Below are positions 41,681 through 50,185 of a DNA stretch of 64,000 nt, in pieces. Every line of letters starts with the position of its first letter. The stretch's first letter is position 1. The DNA is taken from assembly GCF_900182545.1 (NCBI RefSeq), contig NZ_FXTJ01000003.1, forward strand, positions 1 to 64,000, read 5' to 3'. The notes under the pieces are model-generated. The model did no database searches. It saw only the letters and a list, made by a program, of their open reading frames with translations, and was not told the DNA's origin. A program made the position numbers and the translations under genes. This DNA is from Geodermatophilus aquaeductus (lineage in GTDB: Bacteria; Actinomycetota; Actinomycetes; Mycobacteriales; Geodermatophilaceae).

Positions 41681-42316
41681 ATGAGCTCCTCACTCGGTGG
41701 CCCGCCCGGCTCCGACGCCGGCTCCGGCTCGGTCGGGGCGTCGGCGACCCGCGGCAGGGCGCGCGACGCGGTCGACGCCCAGCACGAGCGCTTCGGCGGC
41801 ATCAAGTGGGGGGCGGCCTTCTTCGGCTGGCTCTCCGCCAACGGCCTGGCCGTCATCCTGCTGGCCCTGCTCTCCGCCGCCGGCGTCGCCCTCGGCCTCA
41901 CGCAGGTCTCCAGCGTCGGCCAGGCCGCCGACCAGGCGACCGCCCAGGCCGACACCATCGGCGTCGCCGGCGGCATCGCACTGCTGGTCGTGCTCTTCCT
42001 GGCCTACCTCGCCGGCGGCTACGTCGCCGGGCGCATGGCCCGCTTCGACGGGGTCCGCCAGGGCGTGGCCGTGTGGGTGATCGGCCTGCTGGTCGTCGTC
42101 GTCCTGGCCGTGCTCGGCGCGGTGCTCGGCCACGAGTACAACGTGCTCTCGCAGTTGAACCTGCCCAGCATCCCGATCAGCGGGGACACCCTGACGACGG
42201 CCGGGATCATCGCCGGCATCGCCGCGCTGCTGGTCACGCTGCTCGACGCCGTCCTGGGCGGCACGCTGGGCACCCGGTACCACCGCAAGGTCGACCGCGC
42301 CGGCTTCGACGTCTGA
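41681..42316 (+). CDS. Conserved membrane protein
   Basis: 211 residues. A ~40-residue Gly/Ser-rich cytosolic head (GSDAGSGSVGASATRGR) is followed by four hydrophobic helices: WGAAFFGWLSANGLAVILLALLSAAGV, GGIALLVVLFLAYLAGGYVAG, VAVWVIGLLVVVVLAVLGAVLG and TAGIIAGIAALLVTLLDAVLGGTLG. The pattern resembles YrzE-like TIGR04086-type membrane proteins, but the family is not certain. Following the DUF2382 gene, it may belong to the same stress unit. Confidence 0.7.
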   Translation: MSSSLGGPPGSDAGSGSVGASATRGRARDAVDAQHERFGGIKWGAAFFGWLSANGLAVILLALLSAAGVALGLTQVSSVGQAADQATAQADTIGVAGGIALLVVLFLAYLAGGYVAGRMARFDGVRQGVAVWVIGLLVVVVLAVLGAVLGHEYNVLSQLNLPSIPISGDTLTTAGIIAGIAALLVTLLDAVLGGTLGTRYHRKVDRAGFDV

Positions 42317-42332
42317 GCCGGCACGGCCCCCG

Positions 42333-42364
42333 CGGGGCCGGTCCCCCACCGGGGGCCGGCCCCG
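42333..42364 (+). terminator. Terminator after membrane protein gene
   Basis: CGGGGCCGG (42333-42341) pairs with CCGGCCCCG (42356-42364), and CCCCC/GGGGG stack inside. It begins 17 nt after the stop. Strong, with no U tract. Confidence 0.65.
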
Positions 42365-42410
42365 CTGCCGTGTCCGGGCCCGTCCCCGGCGGCCGTGGTG
42401 TCATGGCGGC

Positions 42411-43058
42411 ATGAGCGAACCCGGCCGGACGGTGCACATCGGCGTCCCGCTGATCCGCCAGGCCGAGGCGCGTGACGTGCCGCGGATCGCCGCCACCCTG
42501 ACCGTGGCGCTGGCCGAGTCGCGGTGGGTGCGCTGGGCGCTGCCGCTCGACGGGCGCACGCAGCGGCTCACCCGCCTCGCCGAGCTCGACGCCGGGCACC
42601 GCGGCGTCACCACCGGGACCACGTGGGTCAGCGAGGACGTCGACGCCGTCGCCTCCTGGGACGCGCCCGCGGGTGCGGCGACGCCCGTGCCCGCCGACGT
42701 CCGCGCCGCGCTCGACCGCGAGGTCCCGCGGCTGCACGCCGACCGCGCCGACGCCGTCGCCCGGACCGAGGCCGCGCTCGCCGCCGCACTCCCCCAGGGA
42801 CCGCACTGGCGGCTGCGGGCGCTGGGCACCCGGCCGCGGTCCCGCCGCCGCGGGCTGGGCGGGGCGGTGCTCGCGCCGGCGCTGGCCCGCTGCGACGCCG
42901 AGGGCGTCCCCGCCGCGCTGGTCGCCCCCGCCTGGGCGATCGTGCGCTTCGCCCGCGGCCTGGGCTTCGAGGTGACCGAGGCGACCCGCTCGGCCGACGG
43001 GCAGCTGCCGCTCTGGGTCGCCGTCCGGCCGCCCGGCGTGCCGATGCCGGAGCTGTAG
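42411..43058 (+). CDS. GNAT-family acetyltransferase
   Basis: 215 residues. The first helix-strand unit is IRQAEARDVPRIAATLTVALAESRW; acetyl-CoA binding motif A is recognisable as LRALGTRPRSRRRGLGGAVLAPALARCDAEG, followed by VRFARGLGFEVTE. The middle part (residues ~85-120) is helical and poorly conserved. The substrate is unknown. It is convergent with arfB, the stops being 8 nt apart. Confidence 0.8.
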   Translation: MSEPGRTVHIGVPLIRQAEARDVPRIAATLTVALAESRWVRWALPLDGRTQRLTRLAELDAGHRGVTTGTTWVSEDVDAVASWDAPAGAATPVPADVRAALDREVPRLHADRADAVARTEAALAAALPQGPHWRLRALGTRPRSRRRGLGGAVLAPALARCDAEGVPAALVAPAWAIVRFARGLGFEVTEATRSADGQLPLWVAVRPPGVPMPEL

Positions 43059-43066
43059 CCCGGCCG

Positions 43067-43546
43067 TCAGTCCCAGCTGCCGCGGCGGCGCTTGATCTCC
43101 CCGCGCCGCTTCTTCTCCGCGATCCGCCGCTCCTGCGAGCCGCGGGTCGGCTTCGTGCGCCGCCGGGCCGCGGGCGGGGCGGCCAGCGCCGCGCGCAGGA
43201 CCGCGGCCATCCGCTCGCGGGCGGCACCCCGGTTGCGCAGCTGCTGGCGGTGCTCACTGGCCGTGACGGTCAGGACGCCGTCGACCAGCCGCCCGGCGAG
43301 CCGCTCGGCCAGCCGCTGCCGCTGGACGTCGGTGAGCCCGCGCAGCTCCAGCGGCGCCAGCGACAGCTCCACGCGGGAGTCGGCGGTGTTGACGCCCTGT
43401 CCCCCCGGGCCCGACGACCGGGAGAACCGCCACGACAGCGCCGCGGACGGGACGACGAGGGAGCCGGTGACCGGGAGGTCACCGGAGGCGTCGTCACTGG
43501 CGGGCACCGGTGCAGTCTCGCCGACCGGCACGGCCGCCGCAGTCAC
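43067..43546 (-). CDS. arfB: Alternative ribosome-rescue factor ArfB (YaeJ-type)
   Basis: Peptidyl-tRNA hydrolase that frees ribosomes stalled on mRNAs lacking a stop codon. 159 residues. The RF1-like catalytic loop reads SSGPGGQGVNTADSRVEL with GGQ intact, and the basic C-terminal tail that enters the empty mRNA channel is RGSQERRIAEKKRRGEIKRRR. About 20 residues at the N-terminus are not conserved and the GTG start is uncertain. Confidence 0.92.
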   Translation of the reverse strand: MTAAAVPVGETAPVPASDDASGDLPVTGSLVVPSAALSWRFSRSSGPGGQGVNTADSRVELSLAPLELRGLTDVQRQRLAERLAGRLVDGVLTVTASEHRQQLRNRGAARERMAAVLRAALAAPPAARRRTKPTRGSQERRIAEKKRRGEIKRRRGSWD

Positions 43547-43787
43547 GGGTCGACAGCGCCCGTCGGCGTGTCGACACGCCGAGCGATCCGGGACGCCGCC
43601 GGACGCCCACCCGGCGTGTGACCTGGGACAACGTGGACCGGCCCGTATCGTTTCTCCGAGAGCTCCGGGATCGAGGCTGGACGTCGTTACTTCGGCTACC
43701 TAACGTCAGCCCGGGCTGCCTCAGAGTGACCCCGGTGGATCCCCCACCGTGGCCGGCGGTCCTGGTCCGACAACCGGGAGACGATCC
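43547..43787 (+). promoter_or_regulatory. Upstream region of M6 protease gene
   Basis: This 240-bp gap has no gene. It contains the loop-free palindrome CGGCGTGTCGACACGCCG near 43561-43578 and, further on, a relatively A/T-rich GTTACTTCGGCTACCTAACG that could carry a -10. A small GGTGG-ATCC-CCACC-like dyad precedes the start. I could not match it to a known riboswitch. Confidence 0.35.
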
Positions 43788-46052
43788 TTGAAGAAGAGAG
43801 CTCTTCCCCTCGTCGTGGGCGCTGCGCTGGTGATGGCGGTGCCCGCGACGGCGAACGCGGCACCACCCCCGGAGGACGCCGCCGCGGCCCCGGCGCGGGC
43901 GCACGACCTGCCCAACCCGCTCGGCGACAAGCAGCGCGAGCTGCGCCAGCAGGCCCTCGAGCAGGTCCTGCAGGGTGAGTCGACACCGCAGGGGGCCAAC
44001 CGGGTCGTCGAGGTGGCGCGGGGTCAGTACGTCGAGTTGGCCCAGGAGGACAGCGACGCGATCTGGACCGTCCTCGGCGAGTTCAGCGACCTGCCGCACA
44101 ACCAGATCGAGCAGCCGGACCGGACGGTGGACAACACCACCATCTGGGCCGAGGACTTCTCCCAGCCCTACTTCGACCAGCTGCTCTACTCGTCGGCCGA
44201 CGGGGTCAACTCGGTCGCCAACTTCTACGAGGAGCTCTCCTCGGGCCGCTACACCGTCACCGGCGAGGTCGAGGACTGGGTGCAGGTCCCCGGCGCGGGC
44301 GCGTCCTACGGCGAGGGCGACGACGGCCAGCGCCCGTGGGCGTTCGTGAACGACACCGTCGACACCTGGTACGTGAAGCAGCTGGCGGCCGGCAAGACCC
44401 CGGCGGAGATCGACCAGTACCTCTCGCAGTTCGACGTCTGGGACCGCTACGACCACGACGGCGACGGGAACTTCGACGAGGCCGACGGCTACATCGACCA
44501 CTTCCAGGCCGTGCACTCCGGCATGGGCGAGGAGGTCGGCGGCGGCGTCCTCGGCGAGGACGCCATCTGGAGCCACCGCTGGTACAACCAGCAGACCCGC
44601 ATCGGCGCCGGCGGCCCGACCCTCGGCGACGGCACGGTCAACCCGCTCGGCGGTACGCGGGTCGGCGGCTCGCGGTACTGGATCGGCGACTACACCGTCG
44701 AGCCGGAGAACGGCGGCGTCGGCGTCTTCGCCCACGAGTTCGGGCACGACCTCGGCCTGCCCGACCTCTACGACACCTCCGGCAACAGCGGCGGCGCGGA
44801 GAACAGCACCGCCTTCTGGTCGCTCATGTCGTCGGGCTCCTACGGCAACAGCGGCGAGCCCGCCGACGGCATAGGCACCCGGCCGACCCACATGGGCGCG
44901 TGGGAGAAGCTGCAGCTGGGCTGGCTGAACTACGAGGTGGTCCAGCCCGGTGCCCGCGCCAACACCCGGCTCGGCCCGGCGTCGGCGAACACCAGGCAGG
45001 CCCAGGCGCTCGTCGTCCTCCTGCCCGACCGCGAGGTGACCACGACCGTCGGCACGCCGTTCGAGGGTCCGGACTTCTGGTACTCGGGCTCGGGTGACGA
45101 CCTCGACCACACGATGCTGACCGCCAAGCCGGCCGGCGCGACCACGCTGACGGCCAAGGTGAGCTACCAGATCGAGCAGGACTGGGACTACGCCTACGCC
45201 GGCTACGTGGCGGCGGACGGCAGCTTCACGCCGCTGCCGACCAACCGGTCGACGACCACCGACCCCAACGGCCAGAACTTCGGCAACGGGATCACCGGCA
45301 CGACCGGTGGCGAGTGGGTCGACCTGACCGCCGACCTCAGCGCCGTCCCGGACGGTGCCCAGGTGGGCTTCCGGTACTGGACCGACGGTGCCGCCAGCGA
45401 GCCCGGCCTGCTGGTGGACGACGTGAAGCTCGGAGGCGCCCCGGCGACGGCCTGGACGCTCGACGGGTTCACCGTCACCCCGGGCACGGCGACGGAGTCG
45501 TTCTTCAACGCCTACATCGCCGAGAACCGGGCCTACACCGGGTACGACGCCGGTCTGCGCACCGGCCCGTACAACTTCGGCGACCCGGCCCGTCCGGACT
45601 GGGCCGAGCGGCTGCCCTACCAGGACGGCCTGCTCATCAGCTACTGGAACGAGCAGTACACCGACAACAACGTCGGCGCCCACCCCGGCGCGGGCCTGAT
45701 CCTGCCGGTCGACGCCCACCCCGGGCTGCTCTACGAGCCCACGGACGACGAGGGCACCGACCGCACCGACGGCGAGAGCTGGCGGCCGCGGGTCCAGTCC
45801 TACGACTCCACCTTCGGGCGGCAGGCGACGGACCGGATCACGCTGCACGACCCGGACACCGGCGTGGCCGGCACCTTCGGCGGCCTGCCCGCCGTGCCGA
45901 CCTTCGACGACACGCAGGACTGGTACGTGGCCCCCGGTGAGCTGCCGGACGCCAACGGCTGGACCGGCGTCCAGGTGCCGAACACGGGCACCCGGATCAC
46001 CGTGGTCAGCAGCAGCGCGCAGGACACCTTCATGCAGGTGCGGGTGAACTGA
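43788..46052 (+). CDS. Secreted immune inhibitor A-type M6 metalloprotease
   Basis: 754 residues, exported: the TTG start gives a Sec signal peptide (Lys-Lys-Arg, then LPLVVGAALVMAVPATANA). The zinc site HEFGHDLGLPDLYD is at about residues 325-338, with Asp-rich calcium-site-like DHDGDGNFDEADG before it and FWSLMSSGS (Met-turn) after it. The C-terminal ~350 residues are beta-rich modules (DFWYSGSGDDLDHTML; VGFRYWTDGAASEPGLLVDDVKL) as in Bacillus InhA. The TTG has GGGAG 9 nt upstream, and no ATG fits the signal peptide. It degrades extracellular proteins. Confidence 0.9.
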   Translation: MKKRALPLVVGAALVMAVPATANAAPPPEDAAAAPARAHDLPNPLGDKQRELRQQALEQVLQGESTPQGANRVVEVARGQYVELAQEDSDAIWTVLGEFSDLPHNQIEQPDRTVDNTTIWAEDFSQPYFDQLLYSSADGVNSVANFYEELSSGRYTVTGEVEDWVQVPGAGASYGEGDDGQRPWAFVNDTVDTWYVKQLAAGKTPAEIDQYLSQFDVWDRYDHDGDGNFDEADGYIDHFQAVHSGMGEEVGGGVLGEDAIWSHRWYNQQTRIGAGGPTLGDGTVNPLGGTRVGGSRYWIGDYTVEPENGGVGVFAHEFGHDLGLPDLYDTSGNSGGAENSTAFWSLMSSGSYGNSGEPADGIGTRPTHMGAWEKLQLGWLNYEVVQPGARANTRLGPASANTRQAQALVVLLPDREVTTTVGTPFEGPDFWYSGSGDDLDHTMLTAKPAGATTLTAKVSYQIEQDWDYAYAGYVAADGSFTPLPTNRSTTTDPNGQNFGNGITGTTGGEWVDLTADLSAVPDGAQVGFRYWTDGAASEPGLLVDDVKLGGAPATAWTLDGFTVTPGTATESFFNAYIAENRAYTGYDAGLRTGPYNFGDPARPDWAERLPYQDGLLISYWNEQYTDNNVGAHPGAGLILPVDAHPGLLYEPTDDEGTDRTDGESWRPRVQSYDSTFGRQATDRITLHDPDTGVAGTFGGLPAVPTFDDTQDWYVAPGELPDANGWTGVQVPNTGTRITVVSSSAQDTFMQVRVN

Positions 46053-46068
46053 CCCGCAGCGCGCAAGG

Positions 46069-46098
46069 ACGGCCCCCCGGCACCCGCCGGGGGGCCGT
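46069..46098. terminator. Bidirectional terminator after M6 protease gene
   Basis: ACGGCCCCCCGGC (46069-46081) pairs perfectly with GCCGGGGGGCCGT (46086-46098) around a 4-nt ACCC loop, between the convergent protease and HxlR genes. It ends in TTCTG on the plus side. Confidence 0.85.
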
Positions 46099-46111
46099 TC
46101 TGCGTCCGGGC

Positions 46112-46777
46112 TCAGGCGGGGACGGGCGGGACGAGGACGCCCAGCAGCCGGCGCACGACGTCGGCGTCGCCCTCCACGCGCAGGTCCCCGGCGGCCAGGG
46201 CGTCGTCGAGCGGCCGGCGGCCGAAGGCGACCGGGCGCAGCACCGCCGGCGGGCCGGCGAGCACGGCGTCGGGCCGCCCGTCGGCGCCGCGGACGGCGGC
46301 CAGCCGCCCGCCGGCGACGGTGAGGGTCACCCGGTCCGGGGTGCCGGGGTCCTCGACGAGCAGTTCCACCCGCGCCGACCAGCCGGCCAGCCGGCCGGGG
46401 TCGGCGACCGTGCGCAGCGCCAGGACGAAGGCGTCGGTCGTCAGGTCGCCGGTCGAGGTCTGCACGGTGCGCGAGCCCCAGCGGCCGAGAGCGACCAGCA
46501 CGTCCTCGAGCTCCCGGCCGCGCGGCGTGAGCGCGTAGACGCGACCGCCCACCGGCGGCCCGGCCACCGAGCGGGTGACGATCCCGGCGGCCTCCAGGTC
46601 GCGCAGCCGCTGGCTGAGCACGGTGGGGCTGCTGCCGGTCAGGCCGCGGGCGAGGTCGGTGTAGCGCTTGGGCCCGAGCAGGAGCTCGCGCACGACCAGC
46701 AGCGCCCACCGCTCCCCCACGGCGTCGAGGGCGCGCGCGACCCCGCACGGGTCGTCGTAGCTGCGGCGGTCGGGCAC
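46112..46777 (-). CDS. HxlR-type winged-helix regulator with SCP2-like domain
   Basis: 221 residues. Winged helix ~1-95: YDDPCGVARALDAVGERWALLVVRELLLGPKRYTDL, SSPTVLSQRLRDLEAAGIV, GRVYALTPRGREL, with the characteristic N-terminal Cys. The C-terminal SCP2-type domain (~110-221) includes RVTLTVAGGRLAAVRGADGRPDAVL. It is divergent from the RibD-like reductase gene, its probable target, with a TGCTA...TAGCA dyad between them. It has the same architecture as the regulator at 9832-10518. Confidence 0.82.
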   Translation of the reverse strand: MPDRRSYDDPCGVARALDAVGERWALLVVRELLLGPKRYTDLARGLTGSSPTVLSQRLRDLEAAGIVTRSVAGPPVGGRVYALTPRGRELEDVLVALGRWGSRTVQTSTGDLTTDAFVLALRTVADPGRLAGWSARVELLVEDPGTPDRVTLTVAGGRLAAVRGADGRPDAVLAGPPAVLRPVAFGRRPLDDALAAGDLRVEGDADVVRRLLGVLVPPVPA

Positions 46778-46809
46778 GGCGACGACGGTACCCGCTTGCG
46801 CTACGTTCC

Positions 46810-46838
46810 TGCTAGCGACTACTACTACTTCCGTAGCA
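46810..46838. promoter_or_regulatory. Probable operator between HxlR regulator and reductase genes
   Basis: The ends TGCTA and TAGCA form an inverted repeat around a centre rich in ACT triplets (GACTACTACTACTTC). It is the only A/T-rich stretch of the 80-bp divergent gap, about 20 nt before the reductase start, whose ribosome site is GAGGAGGAG. Operator role inferred. Confidence 0.45.
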
Positions 46839-46857
46839 GTCGGGCCGAGGAGGAGCG

Positions 46858-47439
46858 ATGGGCAGCATCACGATCGTCGAGAACGTCAGCCTGGACGGCG
46901 TCGCGCAGGCGCCGGGGTCGCCCGACGAGGACACCCGCGGCGGGTTCAGCCAGGGCGGCTGGTTCGCCCCCTATCCCGACGAGGTCCTCGGCCAGGTGAT
47001 GGGCCGTGGGATGGCCGCCGAGGGCGCGATGCTCTTCGGCCGGCGGACCTTCGAGTCGATGCAGTCGGCGTGGGCCGGCACCACCGACAACCCGTTCGGC
47101 CCGGTGCTCGACGCCAAGCAGAAGTACGTCGTCACCCGGGACGCCGGCTTCTCACCCACCTGGGCGAACACCACGGTGCTCGCCGGGGACGCCGCCACGA
47201 CCGTCGCCGACCTCAAGGGCTCGGTCGACGTCGACCTCACCGTGCTCGGCAGCCCGGACCTGCTGGCCACCCTGCTCCCGGCGGGCCTGGTCGACGACGC
47301 GTGGCTCGCCGTCGCGCCGGTCGTCCTCGGCGTCGGCCGGACCCTGTTCCCCGCCGGCGCGCAGCTGCGCTGGGAGCTCGTCGAGTCGGTGCCCACGACC
47401 ACCGGCGTGGTCCTCACCCACTACCGGCTCGCGCGCTGA
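46858..47439 (+). CDS. RibD C-terminal/dihydrofolate-reductase-like protein
   Basis: 193 residues with the bacterial RibD_C fold: SITIVENVSLDGVAQAPG at the start, MLFGRRTFESMQSAW, KQKYVVTRDAGF and VLGSPDLLATLLPAGLVDDAWLAVAPVVLGVGRTLF. Stand-alone members are probable NADPH reductases of unknown substrate, often paired with HxlR or SRPBCC genes, as here. AGGAGGAG precedes the ATG. Confidence 0.85.
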   Translation: MGSITIVENVSLDGVAQAPGSPDEDTRGGFSQGGWFAPYPDEVLGQVMGRGMAAEGAMLFGRRTFESMQSAWAGTTDNPFGPVLDAKQKYVVTRDAGFSPTWANTTVLAGDAATTVADLKGSVDVDLTVLGSPDLLATLLPAGLVDDAWLAVAPVVLGVGRTLFPAGAQLRWELVESVPTTTGVVLTHYRLAR

Positions 47440-47479
47440 ACCCTTCCCCGCCGGCGAGGACCGTGGTGCGGTGGCCCGC

Positions 47480-47941
47480 ATGCCCCCCACGCTGTACGAG
47501 TGGGCCGGCGGCGCTCCGGCCTTCCGGCGCCTGATCGACGCCTTCTACGACCGGGTCGAGCGCGACGACCTGCTCGGCCCGCTGTTCCCCGGCGGGGTGC
47601 ACGAGGCGCACCGCGCGCACGTGACGCTGTGGTGGTGCGAGGTGTTCGGCGGGCCGGCGGGCTACACCGAGGAGCTCGGCGGCTACGAGCGGATGCTGGC
47701 CCACCACCGCCGGCTGGGGTTGGTGCCCGAGCAGCGCTTCCGCTTCGCCACGCTCATGAGCCGCGCCGCCGACGACGCCGGCCTGCCCGACGACCCCGAG
47801 TTCCGCGCGGCCTTCGTCGGCTACGTCGAGTGGGGCACCCGCCTGGCGCTGGCCAACTCCCAGCCGGACGCCGCCGTCGCCGAGCACGCCCCCGTGCCGC
47901 GGTGGGGCTGGGGCGTGGCGCCGCCCTACCAGCCGGGCTGA
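47480..47941 (+). CDS. Group II-type truncated hemoglobin
   Basis: 153 residues with the 2-on-2 globin pattern: LYEWAGGAPAFRRLIDAFYDRVERDDLLGPLF, then the helix with LGGYERMLAHHRRLGLVPEQRFRF containing the proximal His, and FVGYVEWGTRLALANS. Such proteins bind heme and O2 or NO. The ATG is preferred over a GTG three codons upstream. A ~30-residue C-terminal tail (AEHAPVPRWGWGVAPPY) follows the globin core. mmuM begins 13 nt later on the same strand. Confidence 0.87.
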   Translation: MPPTLYEWAGGAPAFRRLIDAFYDRVERDDLLGPLFPGGVHEAHRAHVTLWWCEVFGGPAGYTEELGGYERMLAHHRRLGLVPEQRFRFATLMSRAADDAGLPDDPEFRAAFVGYVEWGTRLALANSQPDAAVAEHAPVPRWGWGVAPPYQPG

Positions 47942-47954
47942 GGACGATGGGGCG

Positions 47955-48857
47955 GTGACCTCCCCGCTGCCCGCCGCGCTCGCCACCGGCCCCGTCGTGC
48001 TCGACGGCGGCCTGTCCACCGAGCTGGAGGCCCGCGGGCACGACGTCACCTCGGTGCTGTGGTCGGCGCGGCTGCTGCGCGACGACCCGGGCGCCGTCGT
48101 CGCCGCGCACGCGGCCTACGCCGCCGCGGGTGCGCAGGTGGCGACGACGGCCAGCTACCAGGCGACCGTCGAGGGCTTCGCCGCCGTGGGCGTGGAGCGG
48201 GACGAGGCGCTGGCGCTCGTGGCCCGCTCGGTTCACCTGGCCCGCGAGGGCGCGCCGGGCGCGTGGGTCGCCGGGTCGGTCGGGCCCTACGGCGCCGCGC
48301 TGGCCGACGGGTCGGAGTACACCGGCGCCTACGTGGCCGAGGTCGGCGTCGACGCGCTGCGCGCCTTCCACCGGCCGCGGATGGCGGCGCTGGCCGACGC
48401 CGGCGCCGACGTGCTGGCCTGCGAGACGCTGCCGGCCGCCGCCGAGGTCGAGGCGGTGCTGGCCGAGGCGACGTCGCTCGGCGTGCCGGTGTGGCTGTCG
48501 CTGACCACCGTCGTGGACGCCGGCGGTGTGGCGCGCACGCGGCGGGGCGAGCCGGCGGCAGAGGTGTTCGCGATGGCGCGCGGCGTGCCCGAGGTGGTCG
48601 CGGTCGGCGTCAACTGCACCGACCCGGCCGGGGTGCTGCCGGCGCTGGAGGCCGCGACCGCCGCGGGCGTGCCGCTGGTGGCCTATCCGAACAGCGGCGA
48701 GGGCTGGGACGCCGCCGCCCGCCGCTGGACCGGCACCGGGCAGGTCCCCGCCGACGACGCCGCCGCATGGGTGCTCGCCGGCGCCCGGCTGGTGGGCGGC
48801 TGCTGCCGGGTCGGCCCGGCCGGCATCGCCGCGCTGGCGACGCCCCTCGGCGGCTGA
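47955..48857 (+). CDS. mmuM: Homocysteine S-methyltransferase
   Basis: 300-residue zinc enzyme making methionine from homocysteine with S-methylmethionine or a similar donor. The zinc ligands are GVNC near residue 220 and the GGCC pair near residue 280; VVLDGGLSTELEARGHD at the N-terminus and YPNSGEGWDA are typical. The GTG follows GACGAT by 6 nt, a leaderless-type arrangement that closely matches the nnaR start region. Confidence 0.92.
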   Translation: MTSPLPAALATGPVVLDGGLSTELEARGHDVTSVLWSARLLRDDPGAVVAAHAAYAAAGAQVATTASYQATVEGFAAVGVERDEALALVARSVHLAREGAPGAWVAGSVGPYGAALADGSEYTGAYVAEVGVDALRAFHRPRMAALADAGADVLACETLPAAAEVEAVLAEATSLGVPVWLSLTTVVDAGGVARTRRGEPAAEVFAMARGVPEVVAVGVNCTDPAGVLPALEAATAAGVPLVAYPNSGEGWDAAARRWTGTGQVPADDAAAWVLAGARLVGGCCRVGPAGIAALATPLGG

Positions 48858-48871
48858 GGGTCACGTCCAAC

Positions 48872-48927
48872 CGCGCCGCGTGGTGCCCGACCTCGCGCTG
48901 CAGGGTGAGGTCGGGCACCACGGCGCG
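48872..48927. terminator. Bidirectional hairpin between mmuM and SDR gene
   Basis: The left arm 48872-48894 (with a 2-nt CG insertion) and right arm 48907-48927 share GTGGTGCCCGACCTC and its complement plus CGCGCCG. It separates the convergent mmuM and SDR stops. Confidence 0.75.
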
Positions 48928-48934
48928 AGGCCGG

Positions 48935-49792
48935 TCAGAGGATGGGGTTGCCGCCGGTCACCGCGACCCGGGCGCCCGACACGTAGGACGCCTCGTCGCT
49001 GGCGAGCAGCACGTACACCGGCGCGAGCTCGGCGGGCTGCGCGGCGCGGCCCAGCGGCACCTGCTGGCCGAAGCTGGCCACCTTCTCCTCGGGCATCGTC
49101 GAGGGGATCAGCGGCGTCCACACCGGCCCGGGGGCGACGCTGTTGGCCCGGATGCCCTTCTCCGCGTACAGCTGGGCGAGGCTGGCGGTGAAGTTGGCGA
49201 TGGCCGCCTTGGTCATCGCGTAGGGCGCCAGCGTGGGGCTCGGCATGTCGGAGTTCACCGACGACGAGTTGATGATCGACGCGCCGGGCTGCATGTGCGG
49301 GATGGCGTCCTTGCAGAGGACGAACATCGCGGTGAGGTTGGTGGCGAGGGTGTGGTCCCACTCGTCGTCCGGGATCTCCTCCAGCGACTCGTGGGTCATC
49401 TGGAACGCGGCGTTGTTCACCAGGACGTCGACTCGGCCGAACTCCTCCACGGCCTTCGGGACAATCGTCCTGGCGTGCGCGCGGTCGGAGATGTCGCCGG
49501 GCACGAGCACGCACGTGCGGCCGGCCTCACGTACGTACTTCGCGGTGTCCTCGGCGTCCTCGTGCTCGTCGAGGTAGGAGATCAGGACGTCGGCACCCTC
49601 GCGGGCGAAGGCGATCGCGACCGCGCGGCCGATGCCGCTGTCACCGCCGGTGATGACGGCGGCCTTGCCGGTGAGCCTGCCCGACCCCTGGTAGCTCTCC
49701 TCGCCGTGGTCGGGCTTGGGGTCCATCTCGCCCAGCGTCCCGGGCGGGGTCTGCTGCTGCTCGGGCTGGGACTCGGGACGGGGTGACGACAC
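48935..49792 (-). CDS. Short-chain dehydrogenase (YhdG/YkvO-like, general-stress type)
   Basis: 285 residues. A Gln/Pro-rich N-terminal tail of ~40 residues (PESQPEQQQTPPGTLGEMDPKPDHGEESYQG) precedes the SDR core: AAVITGGDSGIGRAVAI, VDVLVNNAAFQMTHESL, SIINSSSVN, YAMTKAAIANFT. The tail and core match the GsiB/YhxC-type SDRs often induced by stress. The GTG start is chosen for GAGGAG 5 nt upstream; the frame is open 19 codons further without a ribosome site. The substrate is unknown. Confidence 0.87.
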   Translation of the reverse strand: MSSPRPESQPEQQQTPPGTLGEMDPKPDHGEESYQGSGRLTGKAAVITGGDSGIGRAVAIAFAREGADVLISYLDEHEDAEDTAKYVREAGRTCVLVPGDISDRAHARTIVPKAVEEFGRVDVLVNNAAFQMTHESLEEIPDDEWDHTLATNLTAMFVLCKDAIPHMQPGASIINSSSVNSDMPSPTLAPYAMTKAAIANFTASLAQLYAEKGIRANSVAPGPVWTPLIPSTMPEEKVASFGQQVPLGRAAQPAELAPVYVLLASDEASYVSGARVAVTGGNPIL

Positions 49793-49913
49793 GGGGTCTC
49801 CTCGGTGCGCGGGGCGGACGGCGCGCGACGGCGGGGTCGTCTCCCCCACGTCGCGCCGCCGTCCCGCCTACCCGCGCGCCCGCGTCCGAACCCGCCCGGA
49901 CGGGGCGGCGGCC

Positions 49914-50039
49914 TCAGGCCGCGCGGACCGCCTGCAGCGGCGTCCCGGGAGCCATCTCCCAGCGCATCTCCATGTGCCGGCGGCCGTCCCGGCCGACGAC
50001 GGGGACCCAGCGGACCAACGGTCGTTCCTCCACGCGCAT
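49914..50039 (-). CDS. Possible 41-residue small protein
   Basis: The ATG-to-TGA frame encodes a short basic product that begins MRVEERPLVRWVPVVGRDG, continues RRHMEMRWEMAPG and ends QAVRAA. Its third codon positions are strongly GC-biased like the neighbours. A purine-rich GAGAGGTGGATGAGAG precedes the ATG, and upstream is the most A/T-rich stretch of the area. There is no hydrophobic segment. It lies alone in the ~390-bp divergent gap between the SDR and helicase genes. I do not recognise it; it could be spurious. Confidence 0.5.
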   Translation of the reverse strand: MRVEERPLVRWVPVVGRDGRRHMEMRWEMAPGTPLQAVRAA

Positions 50040-50185
50040 GCTCTCATCCACCTCTCGTTCACCTGTTGTTCACCTTCTTACCTGATCGGCGCCGGGCATG
50101 CGGGGATGTACGAGTCGTTGCCGTTCCGTGACCCGGGCGGGCGTCCGCGGGAAGCGCGGCGCCGTCGGGCACGCTGGTGTGCACG

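Noticed and set aside
43547..43787. Riboswitch before the M6 protease gene
   Set aside because: Some dyads are present, but I could not fit the conserved cores of c-di-AMP, cobalamin or other common actinobacterial riboswitches.
43494..46748. A 1084-codon minus-strand frame across the M6 protease gene
   Set aside because: The protease on the other strand has a signal peptide, HEFGH motif and full domain structure; the antisense product has no recognisable domain.
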